Origin: JALZVT01 sp039029135 | GTDB lineage: Bacteria; Pseudomonadota; Gammaproteobacteria; Pseudomonadales; Azotimanducaceae | Length of the DNA: 64,000 nucleotides | Direction: 5' to 3' | NCBI GenBank assembly: GCA_039029135.1 | Contig: JBCCGT010000021.1 | Span: 32,624-96,623 of the forward strand | Part shown: positions 60,331-64,000 of the stretch, piece by piece | Numbering within the stretch: position 1 is the stretch's first letter | Layout: the number at the start of each line of letters is the position of its first letter | Made by a program: the position numbers and the translations under genes | Notes under the pieces: generated by a model | What the model saw: the letters and a program-made list of their open reading frames with translations, nothing else | Databases searched by the model: none | What the model was told of the DNA's origin: nothing

Positions 60331-63300
60331 ATGTCATTGAGAACCTTGCCGCGCGCAGGCTGGCTGGCCGCCTGTCTGGTCGCGGTGTTGGCTGCGCCCG
60401 CAGCATTTGCACTGGAGACCGCCTCAGCCGTTCGCGGCGTCGTGACCGACTCGAACGGCGCGCCGGTCGCCGGCGCTACCGTCGTCATTCGCAACGAAGC
60501 GACGTCACTGTCGCGAACGGTCGAGACCGGATCCGACGGCACGTTTTTCGTTCGTAACCTGCAGGTCGCGCGCACGTATTCCGTGACCGCGACAGGCACG
60601 GGCAGCGAGCCCGAGCGACTCGAAAACGTCGCCCTTACCCTCGGCCGTGTCACCGAACTGAGTCTGGTGCTGCAGCCCGAGCGGGTCATGGAAGAGGTGG
60701 TGGTCGTGGGCAGTAGATCTGCGGCTCAGGTGGCGGTGGGGCCCAGCGCGACCTTCGGCCTTGACGTGCTGGAGACCGTGCCCGCGATCAACCGCAACAT
60801 CACCGACGTTCTGCGGATCGACCCGCGGATCTATGTCGACGAGTCGCGCGGCGGCATCAACGCCGTGCAGTGCGCCGGCAAGAACTCGCGTTTCAACTCG
60901 CTGACCGTCGACGGCGTCCGCACCAACGACGCGTTCGGCCTGAACTCCAATGGCTACCCGACGGAGCGGATTCCGTTTTCTTACGATGCGATCAACGAAG
61001 TCTCCGTTGAGCTCGCGCCCTTCGACGCCCAGTACGGCGGCTTTACGGCCTGCAACATCAACGCGGTCACCAAGTCGGGCGGTAATGAGTTCTTCGGCTC
61101 GGGTTTCTTCGACTATACCGACGACGGCCTGCGCGGCGATTCGCTGGAGGGCGATCCGATCGAGACGGGCAGCTTCGACGAGACGCGCTGGGGTCTCACC
61201 CTTGGCGGTCCGATCATCAAGGACAAACTGTTCTTTTTCGTTGCCTACGAGCAGCTCAACGGCACCAACCTGTTTGACCGCGGGCCGATCGGTTCGGGGG
61301 CGGTCGATGAGGTCGCGGTCACTCAGGCCGAGCTCGATGAGATCGCGTCGATCGCTAGAGACATCTATCAGTATGATCCCGGCGAGATTCCGACCAGTCG
61401 GCCCAACGACGACGAGAAGCTGCTGGTCAAGTTCGACTGGTACATCTCTGATCAGCACCGAGCGGCGGTTACCTTGAATTACAACGACGGCTTCAACACC
61501 GTCCAGTCGGATGGCGACCTCGATGAGTTCGAGTTCTCCAATCACCTGTATGAGCGCGGCTCGGAGCTGAACTCGGTCTCCGCCACGCTGTACTCGGACT
61601 GGAATGAGCGCTTCTCCACCCAGCTACGTCTGGGGCGCCTGGAGCTAGACAATCGCCAGGATTCCATTGGTGGTAACGAGTTCGGCGAGATTCGCGTCGA
61701 GTTGGATGAGGTCGATGTCTACCTCGGCGGCGACGACAGCCGCCAGGCCAACGACCTCAACTACGACGTCGTCAACGTCTCGTTCACCGGTTCCTATCAG
61801 TTCGACAACCACAGCTTCTCGTTCGGCTATGAACTCGAGGCGCTGGACGTCTTCAACCTCTTTGTGCAGCACACGCAGACCGAGATTCGCTTCGACGGTA
61901 TCGACAACTTTCGCAATGGCTTCGCTGACGACATCTACTACAACAACGCACCCTCGAACGTAGCGACCGACGCGGCGGCCGACTGGGGCTACAACGTCAA
62001 TACCCTGTTCGTGCAAGACGAGTTCACTGTGGGTGATCGCCTGGAGGTGCTCGTTGGCCTGCGCTACGACTGGTACAGCACCAACGACGCACCGCTGGAG
62101 AATCCCGACTTTGTAGCCGACTACGGTTTCTCGAATTCGACCAACCTCGACGGCGAGGGTCTGCTGCAGCCGCGCGTCGGCTTCACCTTCTATGCCACCG
62201 AAACACTAGCGCTGCGCGGTGGCGTCGGTCTCTACGCGGGCGGCGACCCCAACGTTTGGCTGTCGAACAACTTCTCGGCTAACAACGTGCTGCAGTTCGG
62301 TCAGCGCGGGCGTTCGTTCTGCTACACCCCGGACTTCCGCGGTGACTGCGGCCCGGAAGGCATGGAGGTGCAGCGCTCGCTGTTCGACGACGACGTGGTT
62401 TATGTTGGCGGCGAGTCCGGTGTGCCTAACGGTCCGGGCTACGCGATTCCGCAGGAACTGTTCGACGCGGTCGCCAGTGGTACCGGTGACAACTTCGAGA
62501 TCAACTACCTCGATCCAGATTTCGATCTGCCGAGCGAATGGAAGTTCTCGCTTGGCGCCACCTGGGAAATGCCGAACGACATGTCGCTCGACGTCGATCT
62601 GCTGCTGACGCGTGGCAAGGACACGGCCTTCATTCTGCGCGGCGATCTGGAACAGACCGGCACGAACCCGGATGGCTATCCGGAATACGACAGCGTGCGA
62701 GAGCCGACTTTTGTGCTGACCAATTCCGGGGTTGGTAACGAGGCCTTCGTCGCGTCGTTCGCGTTGCGCAAGTCCTTCGACTTCGGTCTCGACCTGACGG
62801 TGGGCTACGCCTACTCGGATGCCGAGGACGTCAGCCCGATGACCAGTTCGGTGGCTTTCTCGAACTATCAGAATCGAGCGTTCTTCGATCCCCAAGAAGA
62901 CGTGCTGTCGACATCGAATTACAACACGAAGCATCGCTTCACCTTCCTGGCCAACTGGCAGCGTATGTTCTTCGGTGACAATCGCACATCGGTTTCTCTG
63001 TATGTCTCCGGGCGCGAGGGCCCGCCGTACAGCATTGCGTTCAACGGTACGATCGATCCCTACGGTTTCACGCCGTTTCTCGATTTCCGCGACAACGTGT
63101 TGCGGCCGGGCGTCAGCCGCAACGCGGAGTCAGGTTCCTGGTGGACCAAGGCCGACCTGCGCATCGAGCAGGAGTTCGGAATCGGTCCGACTAAGGCGGC
63201 GGCGTTTATCGTGGTCGACAACCTGACGAACCTGATCAACGACGATTGGGGCGTGCTGAAGGAAGTGAACTTCCCAAATACGGTGCGCGAAGGTCAGCGA

Positions 63301-63366
63301 CCGGAGTCTCGCGTCGGCGACGCGTCGCGCTACGAGATTCGCTTTGGCGTTCGAATGAGCTTCTAG
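60331..63366 (+). CDS. Oar-like TonB-dependent outer-membrane receptor
   Basis: A 1011-aa TonB-dependent receptor. The ATG at 60331 follows GGAGGACCCGAG; the frame is open to 60184 without support. Signal peptide residues 1-28 (AAPAAFA) are followed by a carboxypeptidase-regulatory-like domain (about 32-115, GVVTDSNGAPVAGATVVIRN). Then come a TonB-box-like MEEVVVVGSR, a plug with GGINAVQCAGKNSRFNSLTV and GGFTACNINAVTKSGGNEF, and a large barrel ending FEIRFGVRMSF-like (YEIRFGVRMSF). Two plug cysteines could form a disulfide. Oar-like receptors move oligosaccharides or peptides; its ligand is unknown. A T-rich region and hairpins follow the stop. Confidence 0.92.
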   Translation: MSLRTLPRAGWLAACLVAVLAAPAAFALETASAVRGVVTDSNGAPVAGATVVIRNEATSLSRTVETGSDGTFFVRNLQVARTYSVTATGTGSEPERLENVALTLGRVTELSLVLQPERVMEEVVVVGSRSAAQVAVGPSATFGLDVLETVPAINRNITDVLRIDPRIYVDESRGGINAVQCAGKNSRFNSLTVDGVRTNDAFGLNSNGYPTERIPFSYDAINEVSVELAPFDAQYGGFTACNINAVTKSGGNEFFGSGFFDYTDDGLRGDSLEGDPIETGSFDETRWGLTLGGPIIKDKLFFFVAYEQLNGTNLFDRGPIGSGAVDEVAVTQAELDEIASIARDIYQYDPGEIPTSRPNDDEKLLVKFDWYISDQHRAAVTLNYNDGFNTVQSDGDLDEFEFSNHLYERGSELNSVSATLYSDWNERFSTQLRLGRLELDNRQDSIGGNEFGEIRVELDEVDVYLGGDDSRQANDLNYDVVNVSFTGSYQFDNHSFSFGYELEALDVFNLFVQHTQTEIRFDGIDNFRNGFADDIYYNNAPSNVATDAAADWGYNVNTLFVQDEFTVGDRLEVLVGLRYDWYSTNDAPLENPDFVADYGFSNSTNLDGEGLLQPRVGFTFYATETLALRGGVGLYAGGDPNVWLSNNFSANNVLQFGQRGRSFCYTPDFRGDCGPEGMEVQRSLFDDDVVYVGGESGVPNGPGYAIPQELFDAVASGTGDNFEINYLDPDFDLPSEWKFSLGATWEMPNDMSLDVDLLLTRGKDTAFILRGDLEQTGTNPDGYPEYDSVREPTFVLTNSGVGNEAFVASFALRKSFDFGLDLTVGYAYSDAEDVSPMTSSVAFSNYQNRAFFDPQEDVLSTSNYNTKHRFTFLANWQRMFFGDNRTSVSLYVSGREGPPYSIAFNGTIDPYGFTPFLDFRDNVLRPGVSRNAESGSWWTKADLRIEQEFGIGPTKAAAFIVVDNLTNLINDDWGVLKEVNFPNTVREGQRPESRVGDASRYEIRFGVRMSF

Positions 63367-63370
63367 TTCT

Positions 63371-63525
63371 TTTATGCCCGCGCTTTGCGCGGGCTGCGAC
63401 CGCGTCCGCGTTCGCTTCCGCTGTTTATGCCCGCGCTTTGCGCGGGCCGGCGATTGCCTCCGCAATCGCTTCCGCTTTCGCGGAATGGTCTTGATTTGCG
63501 TCGCTGCTGGGGCGGAATGGTCTTG
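63371..63525. repeat. Small hairpin/direct-repeat array after the receptor gene
   Basis: Two copies of TTTATGCCCGCGCTTTGCGCGGGC begin at 63371 and 63424; each contains an 8-bp stem GCCCGCGC/GCGCGGGC with a TTT loop (63376-63394 and 63429-63447). A third hairpin, GCGATTGC (63450-63457)/GCAATCGC (63462-63469), follows. The 14-nt GCGGAATGGTCTTG recurs at 63480-63493 and 63512-63525. This resembles REP-like intergenic palindromes. The first hairpin could also end receptor transcription, although no long T-run follows it. Confidence 0.7.
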
Positions 63526-63657
63526 GTTTTTGGGGCTGGTGGGGCTGGCGTCTTGTGGTTCGTGGGATGATCTGGGGGATCGAGCATATAGACTGGCTTT
63601 GTCCGACCTGTGCTTAGCCGCTACAGTGGTGGTGGCTATGCACGTGCGGACAGGCCC

Positions 63658-64000
63658 ATGTTCTGGTGGCTGCTCGAATCTCGCTGGAGGTGGATCATCG
63701 AAGGAAACTGGCGACGCTATGCGCTTTTCGCCGTTGCCGAGGTGTTCCTCGTCAGTCTCGGCATTCTGCTGGCGGTGCAGGTCGACAACTGGAACGAAGA
63801 GCGCCGCGAGGATCGCGAGGAACGTGAACTCCTGATCGACGTGCGCAGCGATCTCGTCGCCAACTTGGCAGAGATCGAGGGGTCGCTGGAATTCAATCGC
63901 GCGGCGCTGACCAACTACGCCCTGCTGGAACGCTACGTGCAGCAAGAGTTGCCGTACGCGCCAGAGCTCGACGCCGTGTTCGGCGTGTTGCCCTACTGGG
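63658..64000 (+). CDS. DUF6090-like membrane protein, 3' end outside window
   Basis: The ATG at 63658 begins MFWWLLESRWRWIIEGNWRR. It is followed by a transmembrane helix YALFAVAEVFLVSLGILLAV and the motif QVDNWNEERREDREERELLI. The sequence after the helix is charged and helical (DVRSDLVANLAEIEGSLEFN). The motif order GEIxLVxxGILLAxQxxNWNE is the hallmark of DUF6090, small membrane proteins of unknown function. About 114 residues are visible before the edge. No convincing ribosome site is seen, so the start may shift. Confidence 0.78.
   Translation, partial: MFWWLLESRWRWIIEGNWRRYALFAVAEVFLVSLGILLAVQVDNWNEERREDREERELLIDVRSDLVANLAEIEGSLEFNRAALTNYALLERYVQQELPYAPELDAVFGVLPYW

Noticed and set aside
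63371..63447. The repeated hairpin unit as a CRISPR array
   Set aside because: Only two copies with a single interval, and each copy is a simple hairpin; no cas genes are present.

Overview
The window is a GC-rich, densely packed chromosomal segment from a Gram-negative bacterium, most likely an uncultured or marine/soil gammaproteobacterium. The lineage call is inference. It rests on ExbB/ExbD/TonB-type energy transducers, lipoproteins with clear lipoboxes, an Oar-like TonB-dependent receptor, PEP-CTERM-type exopolysaccharide genes, DUF6491-like and DUF6090-like proteins, and a strong gammaproteobacterial-type LexA box. Many genes overlap by 4 nt (GTGA, TTGA or ATGA), so translationally coupled operons are common. 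I see no insertion sequence, prophage, CRISPR array or rRNA. One tRNA gene (Arg, anticodon TCG) is present. The cysteine synthase gene at the left edge and a DUF6090-like gene at the right edge are both cut by the window.

Region 1 (1-12.1 kb): after the divergent cysteine synthase comes apbE, then a TlpA-type thioredoxin, a small coiled-coil periplasmic protein, two large TPR proteins, a TPR lipoprotein, a small secreted protein, one ExbB/TolQ-like subunit, two ExbD/TolR-like subunits and a TonB/TolA-like protein with an AgmX/PglI-type C-terminal domain. The segment from the first large TPR gene to the TonB-like gene is nearly continuous. It looks like a proton-driven envelope machine related to the Agl/Glt gliding and Tol-Pal families, with no assigned function, and is the best candidate here for an undescribed system.

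Region 2 (12.1-25 kb): a DUF6491-like protein, pyrE, an M20 amidohydrolase, a DUF1932 dehydrogenase, a YheT-type hydrolase and a CinA-N/MoCF-domain protein. Then come three exosortase/PEP-CTERM exopolysaccharide genes (prsT, a TIGR03016-like outer-membrane protein, a Wza-like export lipoprotein) without the rest of that locus. An enoyl-CoA hydratase and an acyl-CoA dehydrogenase follow.

Region 3 (25-43 kb): galM behind a VWA/MoxR-ATPase pair; an acyltransferase and a hydrolase; then divergently a half-length asparaginase-like protein, an N-acyl-D-amino-acid deacylase and a TauD dioxygenase. A secreted PA-domain subtilisin is flanked by two lipoproteins sharing a small cysteine-containing domain; its terminator lies inside the signal-peptide codons of the second. 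A LarA-like protein, a class III CoA-transferase, tRNA-Arg and ribBA complete the region.

Region 4 (43-55 kb): a Zn-ribbon gene and pdxA diverge around a near-perfect LexA box. A catabolic-looking set follows: Zn-alcohol dehydrogenase, FAH hydrolase, PaaI thioesterase, cytochrome P450, arylamine N-acetyltransferase, FMN-binding-like lipoprotein, epoxide hydrolase, acyl-CoA dehydrogenase, EamA transporter and a ThDP enzyme.

Region 5 (55-64 kb): a coupled operon (GNAT-like, nucleotidyltransferase, lipid kinase, GFA protein, DUF1439-like protein), an Asp/Asn beta-hydroxylase, an Oar-like receptor, a small hairpin-repeat array and the partial DUF6090-like gene.
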